Of a DNA stretch of 64,000 bases, positions 10,849-24,149 are shown in pieces. How positions within the stretch are numbered: position 1 is the first letter of the stretch; every line of letters starts with the position of its first letter. A program made the translations under genes and the position numbers. This DNA comes from Macrolepiota albuminosa (Eukaryota > Basidiomycota > Agaricomycetes > Agaricales > Agaricaceae), in NCBI GenBank assembly GCA_027475525.1, contig JAMWFC010000129.1, forward strand, positions 1-64,000. Reading direction: 5' to 3'. The notes under the pieces are model-generated. The model had not been told where the DNA came from and did not search any database. It worked only from the letters and a program-made list of their open reading frames with translations.

Positions 10849-13681
10849 TTACAAGATAAATCCCCCGTTCCAGTTTCCCCCCCACCACTTCCTTACCCGC
10901 TCTCCACCTTGCTCTTCATATTCTTGCCGTGTGACCCCTACTTTAGCGAATTCATCTGTTAAAGCAAATTCAGCCATGCCCTTCCACGCGTCCACCATTG
11001 GATCTTTTGCCTGGATGACCTCGATTGGCATTTCCGTCGGCAAATTAGGACGGAGTGTCGCAAGGAGACGCGGAACCAGTCCTGGCAGCTGGGAAGGCGC
11101 GCCGGTGAGGAATATGTTCTAAAAGGGGTGAGTACTGCTGAGCAAAAGAATGACAGGGGTTGCTTACCTTTACCAAGCGACTCTTTTCAGTATTAGGGAA
11201 CCTAGAGAGAACGTTTTGGGCAACCTCTCCCAGCCCTGCTGAATCTATACCGGCCATGATGGGTGAGAACCACGCCTCACACACCCTCCATCGCTCAATG
11301 TTGAGGTGTATACGAGCATTACCTAGGTAACGCCTATGAGTAAGTGAAAGTGCCTCCGATGACCCTGCCCACCTTCGATATCGCCCTCCTCATAGATTGG
11401 GCGGAATGCCGATATGAGAGCAGAGCGTTGGGAAGTGATAGAAGCATGGGTTTCCTTGTGGGTAAATGTAGGGTCATAGGAAAGGAGCTTAGATTCGACG
11501 ATGGCAAGCTGGTTGAGATCCTCTTCTTCGTCGGACGAGGGTGCCGCTGTATTCTGCAAGTGTTGTCAGAAAGTTGGTGCAAGTCTATCATTTGAAGACA
11601 CACAATTTTACGATAGATGGCCCAGTCGGCATCGTCAGCCCCGAACATGTCCTCTGTGGCGCGCTTAGATTTGTTCATGGAAATCTGAAAAAAATCAAGC
11701 CAGACCTGCTCCACCCTTCCGCTTTTTCTTGGGCAGGCGGTCGTCATTCGCAAGGTTAGCAATGCTTTTCATTCGAGCTTGTGCGGCTGCACTCTTGCGA
11801 TCGCCCAGTGCAGCCTTTCGCCGCGCTCTATCCTTTATCTTGTTGATTAGGTTCTTGAAATTTGATGTCAGCTGGATTGTAGTGGGATACAGATGCATTT
11901 AATTGAACCTCTTGCTCCTGGCGCATCTTCTTTGACCAGCCTTCGAGATCCATGTCACGCTCCTCCTCCTCTTTTCGCTCTTCCTTCTCCTTTTCTGCCC
12001 TTTCGCGCTCCTTCTCGCGTTTGGCACGAGCTCGCGCCTCGAAACCAGCCTTCATCAGTCTCTGTTTTCTCTTTTCCTTCAGACCCTCTTCATCCAACTG
12101 AAAAAAGCATTGTTTGGGAACGGAAAGGAAAGGGAAGGTCATGTACGTACATCTGCATCTGGAACGTCTACTAAAGGGAACGAAGGTTCATCCTGAGGAA
12201 GGAAAATTAGCGAACAGTAGTACTAAAGGTTTTATGGGTCACCATATTATCTTCTCCTTCAGCTTCCTTTTTCCGGGCTTTTTTTAAATCATTCTCGAGC
12301 TTTTTTATCGTTTCATCAAATCCTACTTCATCGTCGAACCCTTCCTCCTGTAGCTTGATCTATATCTTATGAATAAAATCACGCCATGAGAGTTTCAATA
12401 GAGCTCACAGTCCACTCTCGCTTCGAGAACTCATTTCGGCTCTCGCGCAGTTCTACCAGGCCCCGTAGATCGTTCTCTTTCTGTACAAGCTAAAGCTGAC
12501 ATTGAAGGCATGTAACGTCTGATGGAAAGAGTGCATGCATACTTTTTCCATCCGCGTTTTGGCAGCCAATTCTTGTAGCTTCCTCCCTTGTTCCTTCCTC
12601 TTTTCAGAGAGTCTGTTAAGTTCCTCCTCGGTTTTCTCCTCGTATACAGGCAATATGAAAGGGAACTGAACTATACGCTCAGCAGCACGCATTTGTAGTG
12701 GATCTTTGAGGGTCCTAAGGATAGCTGTGTAGTCGGTGGCGAATTCGCAGAAGTTGTGAAGCATCCACTGCCATGAGTGTTAGAGAGTTGAATACTGGGC
12801 AGGAAGGTGAATACATTGGACTGTGGTGTTGTTACACGCGTTGAAAAATTGGAGTATTTCAACTGGACAAGCTTGAGTAGGTAATCGGACGCTTGGGAGG
12901 AACCCCAGGGTATTCTGACACGGTGGGTGAGCCGAGCAGGGTATGAAAGGTAGTACTTGTTTACCTTTTGGCATGACTCATGATTCCTTTACCATTCAAA
13001 ACTGGGATAACGGAAGTTGATGCTGTATTGAAGGAGATCACAAGGCCATCCGAGGTGAAAGAATCCTGAGGCGCTGGCTTGTTGTTGTGATAGAATGACA
13101 TTACTCCATCAACGCAGTATGCCAATGAAGGGACTGAGTATAGCTCAAACATGAGCTCAGAAGTTACTAGCGTCGGACTGTCAAATGAAGGAGGGCCGGA
13201 GGGATAGCACTACATACACGAGCGCGAATGGAGGGGTGATGCAAGACGTTCTGTCATCAGAACAGGATGGTCTATAGAGGGAGTGTCTATTCCTAGGTTG
13301 ACAAAGGCATAGTCGAGTGCGTTTTCCTGGCGCGTTTGACTTGACTGCAGGACACGACGGGAACGAGGTGCTCACCAGGGCATCAAAATTAAGGAGAACG
13401 TCGCCTTCCCATGGGGTTCTAGACTGGGCCTTTGCGCCACTGTCGAGGTCTACGCCCTCTCCAAAGAGTAAAAGAGGCTTATTTGTCTTGCGCTCCTTGT
13501 ACTTTGCAATGACATTGGGGCCGCTCTGGGGGGCGGGGAAAGAGGCAAAGCCCCAGCGAAAGGTGGTGGAGCCGTTGTCGATGATAAGAGGCGTGTGTGC
13601 GGGGCGGTGGTGGTGATAGGGCTCTTGAGAGCGGGGTATGGAGGGCGGGGCAGGAGTGGGGAGACGCGTGATGTTGTTCAT
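10849..13681 (-). CDS. ARP5: Actin-related protein 5, INO80 chromatin-remodelling subunit
   Basis: Arp5 partners Ies6 in the INO80 nucleosome remodeller in the nucleus. Reading right to left from ATG 13681 (MNNITRLPTPAPPS): actin fold N-terminus PLIIDNGSTTFRWGFASFP, ENALDYAFVNLGIDTPSIDHP, then FELYSVPSLAYCVDGVMSFYHNN, the insert typical of Arp5 (a long charged coiled stretch around 11900-12130 rich in KREKERERAEKEKEE), FGADDADWAIYRKI, SSDEEEDLNQLAIVESKLLSYDP, and the C-terminus LTGAPSQLPGLVPRLLATLRP followed by RKWWGGNWNGGFIL. About ten exons with short introns. A start 6 nt upstream would be TTG, so the ATG at 13681 is chosen. It faces NIC96 head to head with 54 bp between ATGs. Confidence 0.93.
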
Positions 13682-13735
13682 CGTCAAGTTGAATTGATTT
13701 TACTTTTTGACTTGATTACTATTACTATTATAACT
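13682..13735. promoter_or_regulatory. 54-bp bidirectional promoter region ARP5 / NIC96
   Basis: Only 54 bp separate the two start codons. The strip is A/T-rich (runs of TTACTATTACTATTATAAC just before the NIC96 ATG). Core promoters must overlap it and probably reach into both coding regions. Confidence 0.6.
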
Positions 13736-16700
13736 ATGGACCTCTCTGCGCTCCTCACGTCGTCCAAGAGCCTCACGTCCCATCTCGCACGTCCAAATCT
13801 ACCCGCAGTAAACCTCTCCTTGGACCAGATTGAGGCCCAGTCTCGCCGTCTTGTTGCTCGCCAGACCGGCACAGACACAGATCGCGCGTATGTTCCTTGT
13901 CTTGTTCTCTGCTCTTTCCTCATCGCGTCTCCAGAAACTATCTGCTTGCCCAGGCTCATGTCGATGCGTCCGCGCTGTCGGATTCTGTCGCACACCTGAA
14001 CACTTCAACCACCTTCTCGCCTCTCCAACCTCTCCAAGACACAGATGTTGCTGGCTATCTTCGCCATGCTCATGAACAAAATCTAATTTCAACAATAGAA
14101 GAGGGCAGGAAAGAGACACAGGATGATTTTTACCGCGCTCTGGAAGAGCGTAGTCAACGTGACTGGGAGGCAAAAAAGAAACGCGTCTTTGAGGAACTCG
14201 GTGGTCGTGTAACAGGAGACAGTCGTGCCATGGCAGAGCACAAAAAGAGCTCCCATGGCAAGAGTCTACTCATGGTGAATACAACTCCTCTGCTGCTTGC
14301 ACCACAATTCTTAACAAGGGTCAAAGCAATCAACCGTTACTCCTACTCTTTCCCTCCAAATGCAAAATAAAATGATGGCCTACGATCGCGTCATCGCAGA
14401 CTTCAATGTCGCTCGCCTTAGAGGAACATCGTACTCACTCCTGCACTCTTTTCTCTCTGCCTCCACTGCCATAGATCCCGATGTAAGTCTTCATTCATGT
14501 GTTCCCTTAATCCACACCAACCTTCCTCTAGTCTCGATACACGCGAATGTCCCAGATTTTCCACATACTGGCCAAAATAACCGCCGAACCTCCTGCATTG
14601 CCTCCGGTGGAGCATGCCAGTGCCCATATCCTCAATGCTCCTCTTTTTGAACGTAAATATGCACGCGCATATCTTGGTGACCCATCATCTCGTGATGCCA
14701 TCGCTCTCCGGCGACAAATAGCAAGGGGTGCGCGGGAGGCACTGGAGGAACAATATTGGGACGTTTTGGAGCGGACAATTCAAGCACGGCCAACAGAAGC
14801 TCGTTTAGGCGGAGATCCTAGCGTTGCCAACAAAGTCCGAGCTTTTTTGTTTCTGCGTTATTATCGTAATGGGGAGTGGGAGGACAGAGTTGAGGTATGT
14901 TTCCATTTCCTTAGCGTCATCCATCCAACCCATCTTTGTGTGCAGTTGGTCGCTGGTCAGCCGCTGTGGGCGAGATTGTTTTATCTTGTTCGCACTGGCC
15001 ATGTGGAAGAGGCGTTGGCAGAGGCTCTCAAGTTCCAAGATGCCATTCAACATCGCGAAGCCAGTTTCTTGACACATTTTAGAGCTTGGATCGAATCGCC
15101 AGAGCGCAAGTAGGTCGTCCAGATTTTCTGCCTGTGTTTATCTCTGACCATACTTTGAAGACTCCCAAAGACTCACCGCGATCATCTTCAAACCGTCTAC
15201 AATGCTCACATGCTGCATTCGGCCACTGTAGATCCCTTCAAATTGGCATTGTACAAGTTGATGGGCAAGCTCGAGCCTTCGCGCAGGAGTGTACAGCTAG
15301 TGACGACAACCACTGAAGATTGGATTTGGTTTCAACTCGCCATGGTAAGCTACACCCTTCAAGATGACTGTTTCTTTTCAACTTTTAATTGGTATCAGGT
15401 TGATGAGGACGAAGAAGGTGGGCTTCGTGCGTTGTCTGAGGTTCTCTTGGGTTACGGAGAGCGCCACTTTGATACGAACCAACAAAGGGGCGTGTGGGCC
15501 AGTGTACTTCTCATGTGTGGTCAATTCGAAAGAGTGGGTGCTGTTCGACTGTAATTCTTAATCTATCTTTGATCTATGTACAGGCTGTAGCAGCACTATG
15601 GGAACACCAAGAAACTGAGGTCGAGGCCGTCCATTTAGCAGTAGGTCTTGCATATCACGGCCTCCTTCGTGTTCCATCCCGGGCAGAGACCTCGGACTTG
15701 ACCCCACGTGAGTGTGTTGGAGCTTTCTGTCCATCCATCGTCCTGACTCTTATGTTCAGTATCATTGTCCCCTGCCTCACCTCCTGCACTGAGCTTGTCG
15801 ACCCTGATATGGAGATATGTCCGACAATTTGTAAAGATGGATGCCAAAGAAGCCCTACAATACGTATATTGTGTGCCACTCTCGGCCGATCAAGGTGACA
15901 TTGGTAAAGAGCAGGTCGAAACTGCCTGGGAACAGGTAAGACGCATCATTGTGTTGGGCAATGGTGGTCCTGGCTGGGAGGAACTGGTTGGAGGATATAG
16001 ATCTGATGGGACACGATTCGTGAGTCTCATGCACATGGAATGGTACTACATTTCTTACTATTATTATTTCATCTCTAGAGTGGTGTCTTGGAACAAGGGG
16101 CAAATTTACTTCACCTGAAAGATAGCAAACAGTTCAATGAACAGATTCTGGTTCGGGCGGCGAAGCATTCGGAAGAGAACGATAGAATTACTGAGGCGAT
16201 CAAGTTATATAATCTCGCTGGCGACTATTCAACTGTAGTCGCTTGTCTTGCTCAGGCACTGAGCAATACCATCTCCAAACCCAGCCCGGAGGAGAAGGAT
16301 CGGACGCTTGAACAAACTGCCGTTGATATTATCCGTCACTATGAGAGGACGAATAGGGCAGCCGGTAAAGACAGGGAGGCTGTAGTACGGTTGCTTCGTA
16401 TCCGTGAGGCTAAAGACCAGGTTGCCGCAGGAAGACCAGAGGTTGCTATCGATGTAGGATCAAATTGACTGCAACATTGAGTTGCCTGACTGATTCCTTC
16501 TTTAGATAATGGAGTCGACTGAACTCATCCCCCTTAGCGGTGACGTCGCTAAGATCACACGTCGGGCGGAAGAATTCAAAGACCTCCACGAAGCATTGCA
16601 GAGGAATTTACAGGCCTATCTCCCTCTAACGATGGAAGCACTCGCTGGAGTCCATCAAAAAATCAAATCATCTGTGGTTCCTGATGCAACACGCCAGATG

Positions 16701-16874
16701 GTAAGTGTGCCCTTTCGCTCCGGGAGTGGAGAGAGCTCATGTGTTGTTTAGACGCTCGCTGCCCTTCGACGCAAGTCAAGGTCTTTGATAATTTTCGCGG
16801 GTATTCTTAAGTATCGAATGTCGCCTGATATATACTCATATTTGGCGAGATTGGATGTCGAAATTGCGCTCTGA
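13736..16874 (+). CDS. NIC96: Nucleoporin Nic96/Nup93 family
   Basis: Scaffold nucleoporin of the nuclear pore inner ring. The ATG at 13736 opens MDLSALLTSSKSLTSHLARP; the first exon continues NLSLDQIEAQSRRLVARQ and splices to YLLAQAHVDASALSDSVAHL. Further blocks: FSPLQPLQDTDVAGYLRHAH, LISTIEEGRKETQDDFYRAL with a coiled coil (RDWEAKKKRVFEELGGR), then the alpha-solenoid (about 14550-16700) with KVRAFLFLRYYRNGEWEDRVE, RLFYLVRTGHVEEALAEAL and the Nic96 C-terminal part ELIPLSGDVAKITRRAEEFK. The last exon starts at 16752 (TLAALRRKSRSLIIFAGILK) and stops at 16874. About ten introns, 45-60 nt. Converges with SMN. Confidence 0.92.
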
Positions 16875-17053
16875 TCGTTTTGCCTTGTACTTTAACTTTC
16901 ATGTTTATATATTTTGTAGTCAGCTGCTGCTCAAGGACTTTTGCGCACTGGAAACCACTAGGAAGAACAGACAAGTCTGATTGAACGAAATCACAAATAT
17001 GACGAAAGACAACTGTTTGGATTGCAAGAAGAGAACGCACTTTTAGCAAAGGT
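16875..17053. other. Convergent 3' region NIC96 / SMN
   Basis: 179 bp between opposing stop codons; no gene recognised. Confidence 0.5.
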
Positions 17054-17951
17054 TTATCGCTGTGTCGAGACAAAAGCGTCCTCTTCCTCCTCTCCATCCT
17101 CTTCCCCCCCTTCGCCTTCGCATCCATCGATTGATTCCTCCTCACCTAGATCTTCTGCAGACTGCTCTTGAGCATTTTGGCGTTGTGCCTGTAGAGATAA
17201 TTAATATCAAGCGACTTGTTGGCACTGAATAAGGGTAGGGCTGACATGATACATCGCTGTCCAATAACCACTCCAATACATCGCTCCTAGTGCACGAGTG
17301 AAAGCTTCGTCCTGGCTTACAACGGGTTTTGACACGTTGAGTAAAACCTGCGGAGGAATTTTTGGTCCAAGTGGATGAGTTACGCCTAAAGCTGGGTTGT
17401 GCGAAGGCAGAAACGTGTCAAAGTCCAAAGGTTGGGAATTTTCTTGTTCATCTGACTCGGGTGCAGTGGGTATGGACATTTTTTCAATCGAATCGACGTG
17501 GTTGTCTCTCCCCACAGTTTTAGGAATGTTATACCATCTAGGACGGACACTTAGGATTTATTTAGAGGACGATGAAAAGGACACACAAAGGTGATTTATG
17601 GACCGGCTCCTTTTTCCAGCCCTTGTCGGGACCGTGATATGCTTCGTATTCCTCTGTTGCGGCGTTCCACGCGTCGACCAAGGCAGAATCGTCCCAGATC
17701 TCGTCGTGAGTCAAGTCGCGGCCTTCTTCCATTTCGTAGTCTACCACCGCTTTTGAGGAAGTGGATGCTTGTCCGATGTCATTATTGGTATGCCTTGGGT
17801 GGTTGTCGTTGTAGTTACGTCCTTTGGAGTTTCTGTTCCACTTTCGCTTTTTGGCTGGAGGCGGTTTATTCGATGGAGATGGTGGAGGGCTCGATCGATA
17901 AGAGAGGGTAATGTCGTCGTAGGAAACCAAAGCTCGCGTATCCCTTGCCAT
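17054..17951 (-). CDS. SMN1: SMN-like protein (survival motor neuron family, snRNP assembly)
   Basis: SMN with Gemin2 loads Sm rings onto spliceosomal snRNAs (family knowledge). The N-terminal exon (ATG 17951, MARDTRALVSYDDITLSYRS) has a Pro/Ser and Lys/Arg-rich stretch, then the Gemin2-binding helix DEIWDDSALVDAWNAATEEYEAYHG, which matches the SMN WDDSAL signature. After an intron with a GTGTGT donor, the next exon carries WYNIPKTVGRDNHVDSIEKM, and later the YG-box-like oligomerisation helix ALGAMYWSGYWTAMYH. The last exon is acidic and ends FVSTQR, stop at 17054. No Tudor domain is visible, as is usual for reduced fungal SMN proteins. The M six codons upstream (17969) is a possible but less likely start. 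Confidence 0.85.
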
Positions 17952-18107
17952 ATGCGTGGTTGGGAGCAAAAAGATTGATGATGATTACATTACACTCGGA
18001 CATGATCAAATCTATGAAATAAGCGAATGCATGGCCTATATTCTACTTATAACGACTCTATCTAGAAGTGTGGCGTGGTCATGAAGAATATGACAGATTG
18101 AAAGATA
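17952..18107. other. Intergenic spacer SMN promoter / F-box gene 3' end
   Basis: 156 bp, both neighbours on the minus strand. No feature beyond the presumed SMN promoter. Confidence 0.4.
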
Positions 18108-18941
18108 TCACCACTCTACTACTTCCTCCCAACCTCCTCTGTCTCTTGTTCCTGGTGCTCCAAACTTGCTTTTTGATTTGGACTTGCGTCCTCCTAGCTC
18201 CTTGTACATTTCCCTCATCTCAATCTTGCCTGGTTTGGCAGCTATTTCCGCTTCCAGCCTCCACTGTTCCTCTTTGAGCTCTCGAGGTGTTTGATATCCT
18301 GATTTTAAAACAGGTGATGAATAACCCGAGCCTCTCGAAAAGGAAGTCGACTTTGGCGAACGATCGCCCCTAGATCGTAGATGGATCACTCGCTAATGTA
18401 AAGTTGGTAGGACAATCTATATCGAATTAGTCAAACATACCCAATCTTGTTTCGATTCGCGTTTGGTCCATTTACCAGGAGGGAGACTGTCGTCCTGAAA
18501 GTTCTCCTTTCGATAGTGTTGAAACCAAACTAGGAAACTAATAAGGACTTTGTGTGACCAGGTCGAGGGATGTCAAGAGAGTTCACCGTAGTTGATGGTC
18601 TGGCTTCGATGCCATTTTTTGGATACCAGAGCACACTTTGCAAGTTGCTGAATGGACAATTGGGAGAATATTCTTTGCGATACCTCGGTTGGGAATGCCC
18701 TGAGGACGTCCCGACGAGAAGACGAGATGTGCAATGGGCCACGGAGTGGACGTGCAGATGCTCCGCGCACGGGTGAAGATGGTCGAGTGTGGTCAGGAGT
18801 GGCAGGTAGAGAGACAACATTGACGATGTCATCGTCTGATTCATCTGAGCCATTGACGGCGAGTCGCCGGGCAAACTCTGCGGACATTGGCCTTTTGTCT
18901 TCAATAGTGTGAGATCGCAGGACGTCCTGGAGGAGACTCAT
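18108..18941 (-). CDS. F-box protein, conserved in fungi
   Basis: ATG at 18941 gives MSLLQDVLRSHTIEDKRPMSAEFARRLAVNG. An acidic Ser/Asp linker and a Pro-rich stretch (ATPDHTRPSSPVRG) precede an F-box: AFPTEVSQRIFSQLSIQQLA then KCALVSKKWHRSQTINY, the usual L..hP..h..Ih..L pattern that docks Skp1 in SCF ubiquitin ligases. Downstream exons contain WFQHYRKENFQDDSLPPGKW, a conserved block in this fungal family, and a C-terminus with PRELKEEQWRLEAEI and EMYKELGGRKSKSKSKFG, stop at 18108. Three or four exons. No substrate-recognition repeats (WD40, LRR) are seen, so the target is unknown. Lies 73 bp upstream of the DPM1 stop, same strand. Confidence 0.8.
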
Positions 18942-19014
18942 GGTGGAAGAGGAATTGAAGGAAGGAAAGCGGATGACGGAGAGACTTATGTAGGGATGTT
19001 TGTCTATGACATCA

Positions 19015-20472
<1,458 letters not shown>

Positions 20473-20989
20473 GCGTAGACGGACTTTAGACCCGCCTCCC
20501 TTTGTGAGTCATCCGCTCAATTATAGATGTCTTGTGGCACAAATCAGCCTCTCAGATGATTTTCAATGCAATCGGTTTCTCACTCAACTTTCCATAAGTC
20601 GATGGATTTTAACTTTGATGACATCCCTATTTATACCAAGACACTAGAGAAGCATTGATGATAATAAGATTCTACCCTGGATGAATGCACTATTTCTTCC
20701 CTACATTAAGCATTAGCAAGTCTTGATTTAATCTACATAATCAGCCCAAATTTTTGCAAGTTCTGCCATAAAAACAGTTTTTGAAACAAAGAAATGGTAA
20801 GTTAATAGATTGGCACTGCCACCAGAGGAATTGGGCTGGCCTGTTTCTCACAATTGAGAGAGGGACAGGGTGCGGTCTTTGAATGAAGTGGCTGTGTAAT
20901 CATGAGAATTACTACTTGCTATATAGTTTTCCATTGCCCTCTCATGCTTGTTGTATCTACAAAATATTTTCTTATCGTACGGTTCTTTG
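20473..20989. other. Transition from host genes to AT-rich repeat DNA
   Basis: Downstream of NAA38 the composition changes to AT-rich and CpG-poor. No gene is recognised. Confidence 0.4.
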
Positions 20990-22450
20990 TTTGAGTGTTC
21001 TTTCATCATTTGAAATTAATTACACTTACAGTAGACCCACACACAGAAATACTCCTAGATTTTAGAGCAGAACTACACTGGTTTACCAGAGAAGCTTTCA
21101 CTTACAGAAAAGAAGGAATGTCAGATGAACTAATAGCAGAAACTTTGTCCAATCTGTGATTAGTGGCTCTAGATTGTAGAAAGGCCACCTGGGAAGCAGA
21201 ATGAGAAGAAAGAGAGGTGGAGAGGAAAGCTAACCAAAATACCAACAGAGTCAATGCAGCAGGGCATGCTGTAGACAATGTCACTTTACAATCTAGACAG
21301 TCAAGGGAACATTTTCCAGAAATCATAGAGAAAATTCTGAATTTAGTTGCAGGAATGCTTGTCTCTAAGATGATTGAATACCTGCCCATGCACTTTGCTA
21401 TAAAGAAACTGAGAGAGTACAAATAGATTGAATTGAGTTATTTCATGCCAGAAGGCAGAGCAGAAGCAGCTAATAACAAGTCAGTATCTTCAAGTGAAAT
21501 CTTTACTCTTGCCAAAGACAATGATATGCTTTCACTGCAACCAGTAATAAATTTTAAAAGGTTAAAAGGTAAAGCAACATAAGACAAAGATCTAGCTTGG
21601 GGATCAGGTATGTGTTGCTTCTACCAATTTTCTTGAGCATATTGTGCAGGATGCAGGAGAATTGACTAGTCAATATGATTGATGCTATGCATATGTTCTT
21701 TTTCTGTTTAATCAACTACAAGCTACACAATAAAGGGGCTGAGGAATTGAAGGTGTTAATCCTTTATCAAGCTCAAGTCAGAAGAGAATGGCACTGTCAG
21801 ATTAAAAATCCCCTCAAAGCTGGGATTTTCAACATATACTTGGTAGATGACAAGGTCTTAAGAACTTTGAAAAACCAAATTTACAATGTGAGAAGAAATG
21901 CAATTATCAATGGTGGGTTTGCATTTACAATTCAAAAGAAGACAAAGGCTAATGAGAGAATCATTTTTCAATATTCATATATATACTTTAACTCAGAACC
22001 ATCTGTGCATTATTTTGTTCTTATCTATAGATGGGTGGGACTATTGCAACATCTCATCAATTGAGACATCACAATATTATAACTATAGCTATTGACTGGT
22101 CTTTCAATTTACCTAAGACTTGGCATGCACTAATTCATGTTTTAAATTAGAGAATTGGTGGATGATACCAACAATAACTGTTGGCTTCTCCTGGCTTTAA
22201 CTACCTGTATAAATTCCTCTTTTGCATTAAAATACTCCACTGCATCTATGCACAGAGTTGAAAGATTTAAATGCACTAAGAAGTGAAGTGTCAATACTAG
22301 TGTTGATTAGTAAAGAGAAGAGAACATGCTCCCCTTTACTGTTACAAGATACTGATACTCTGAATTTTCACAGCAGTTAACAAAGGAAAAGCAGCAAAGC
22401 AGGGGAGTTTTTTCACTATCATGCAGGCTTGTCTATAGGCTCCACCAGTT
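20990..22450 (+). pseudogene. Relic of a transposon gag-like ORF common in Agaricomycetes (possibly DIRS-type)
   Basis: Broken frames on the plus strand give EYLPMHFAIKKLREYK, then after a stop ELSYFMPEGRAEAANNK, and at 21675-21900 VLILYQAQVRREWHCQI with IFNIYLVDDKVLRTL. I recognise the R-E-W-H ... F-N-I-x-h-h-x-x-x-L-L pattern as a recurrent element-borne protein in mushroom genomes, often upstream of zinc-knuckle and RT frames. Many stops and essentially no CpG. Assignment to DIRS gag is from memory of the family, not proven here. Confidence 0.45.
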
Positions 22451-22679
22451 TGACCAATAAAGCCTGCATGGTATGCCTCAGTCAGCAACATCTGGAACTG
22501 TGCCCATGATCTCTGGAATAGCCAAAAAGCCTACATTACTCAAAATAAAAGTGAGAAACTTTTTTTTTTTTGGTGGTATCACAGCAGTCTGCCAACTATT
22601 CACATAAGTCAACCTCTTACAGCCTAGAATAGGCACAATTTCTTGCAATTCAAGTATATTGTTTTATTCCCTTGGCAAT

Positions 22680-23480
22680 GGCCACTCTGTGGAAATGCCT
22701 TTACTCACTGAGTGTGGGACTCATCAACTAATACTCACTAAAACCACAGTTAACTTCCTCCATAGCATGAGGAGGGCACTAGGTTATCCAGAATGAGATT
22801 TGACCATGTATCCTTCATTAGCCCAGGCTTGTTTATCTTCTTCCTGAACCTCTCACTATTTATTGCAAGGCAATCAAGCTTTATTCTCTTTGCAATCAGT
22901 GTTTTGATTCTGCATAGTATTTCTCTCTTGGTAGGAGTATTCTCTGTCTGATTCTCTTGATATTCTCCACTTGCACCTTATTTTCTAGATTGTGTATGTA
23001 GTCTCTGAAGATATAATTTTCATAAATCTGTGCTTCCCTTTATCTCCTTTCCTTGCTTTCCTTGTGATCGCACATTCAAGCTGGTCATCTAAGGATGGTT
23101 TCTGGAAGGGAAGTCCTTTTTGTTGCATAGATTCCTTACAAACCTCCAGATTACTTCTTGGCCTGATGCCTCACATTCTGTCAGTATGTGTTTTAGCATC
23201 TCTGTTAATAAGCTCCTACTACAGCTGGCTACAGATAGCATCAATACCCATACCTCATGTTAGCCCACCAGTACCACCAGAAGTGGCATGCTCTAGCACT
23301 TCCAGCATTAATTTTTTCATATTTTTACACTAATAACTTGCAGCTACAGACTCCAATTACTCTCAGACTACTTTTTATGGCACCACTTATTCTTTGCACC
23401 ATTGTTGACATCTTGCCGCACCTTGCCACTTGCACTCCAAGGCTATCATTGACAGGTTGCCATTAGCTGGGACTATAAGG
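22680..23480 (-). pseudogene. Relic of a non-LTR retrotransposon RNase H-containing ORF
   Basis: Minus-strand fragments read LTEMLKHILTECEASGQEVIW with RFVRNLCNKKDFP (about 23100-23200), then IAKRIKLDCLAINSEKF and GLMKDTWSNLILDNL (about 22770-22890). The H-I-L-x-E-C-x-x-x-G-x-x-x-I-W followed by R-h-x-L-D-C-L-A is the tail of the RT/RNase H polyprotein widespread in Agaricomycetes. Several stops; no ends recognised. Confidence 0.5.
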
Positions 23481-23739
23481 AGAGGCACTAATTAGTAGTG
23501 CTGTAAATGAACTTATCTTGAAAACACAATAGCATATAGTAGAAAAGATAGCTACTACACATCTATATAACAACAAATTGTAACCCTTTGAGCATCCAAA
23601 TTACACTTAATGTTTAAATTGTGCTAGCTTGTCCTAACTTTGTCACTAAGTTGGGTGCTAGCTTTGTCTTTGTCATCTTTGTTATCTATGATGCCACCTA
23701 TAGGCACATTATGCTATGCTACTCTTTCTCTTTTCAATA
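23481..23739. other. Unassigned AT-rich spacer before the Tc1 element
   Basis: No coding potential or repeat boundary recognised. Ends with the TA target dinucleotide of the next element (23738-23739). Confidence 0.4.
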
Positions 23740-23961
23740 CAGTGGCTCAAAAAACTGTCCCAATGTTTCATACTTTTTGAAAGATGACATTGGCATGAAG
23801 GATGGGAAGTACATAAAATCCTGATTAAATCATGTAAAATACTATGGCATTGTAGCTACAAAATGAATTTAAGTTTATGTAATCAAGATCAAAACTGATG
23901 GAGCAATAGCCATTTTAAAATATTCACTCATTGGGACAGTTTTTTGAGCATCTCTAATTTT
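23740..23961 (+). repeat. Left terminal inverted repeat of the Tc1 element
   Basis: 222 bp. It contains the 20-mer CTCAAAAAACTGTCCCAATG near the outer end (23746-23765) and the exact reverse complement of that 20-mer near the inner end (23929-23948), so the TIR is itself flanked by an inverted pair, probably two transposase binding sites. Confidence 0.92.
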
Positions 23962-24149
23962 TCAGGTTTATCCCTATTTTACTCAGAAATAAAGAGTAGG
24001 TTGCATGTGGGAATATAAACAAAGTCATGTGACCATGTTTAGATATATTTGGGAGTAGTTCAAGCTGGTTGAACCACATCTTGACCTTCAACCACTATCA
24101 TAAAACCTATTCCTTCTGCACAACACTCTACTGTTGCTTCTCTTCTTGC

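Noticed and set aside
13595..13735. NIC96 start upstream of 13736
   Set aside because: The frame is open upstream, but it overlaps ARP5 coding sequence, and family N-termini match MDLSALLTSSKSL at 13736.
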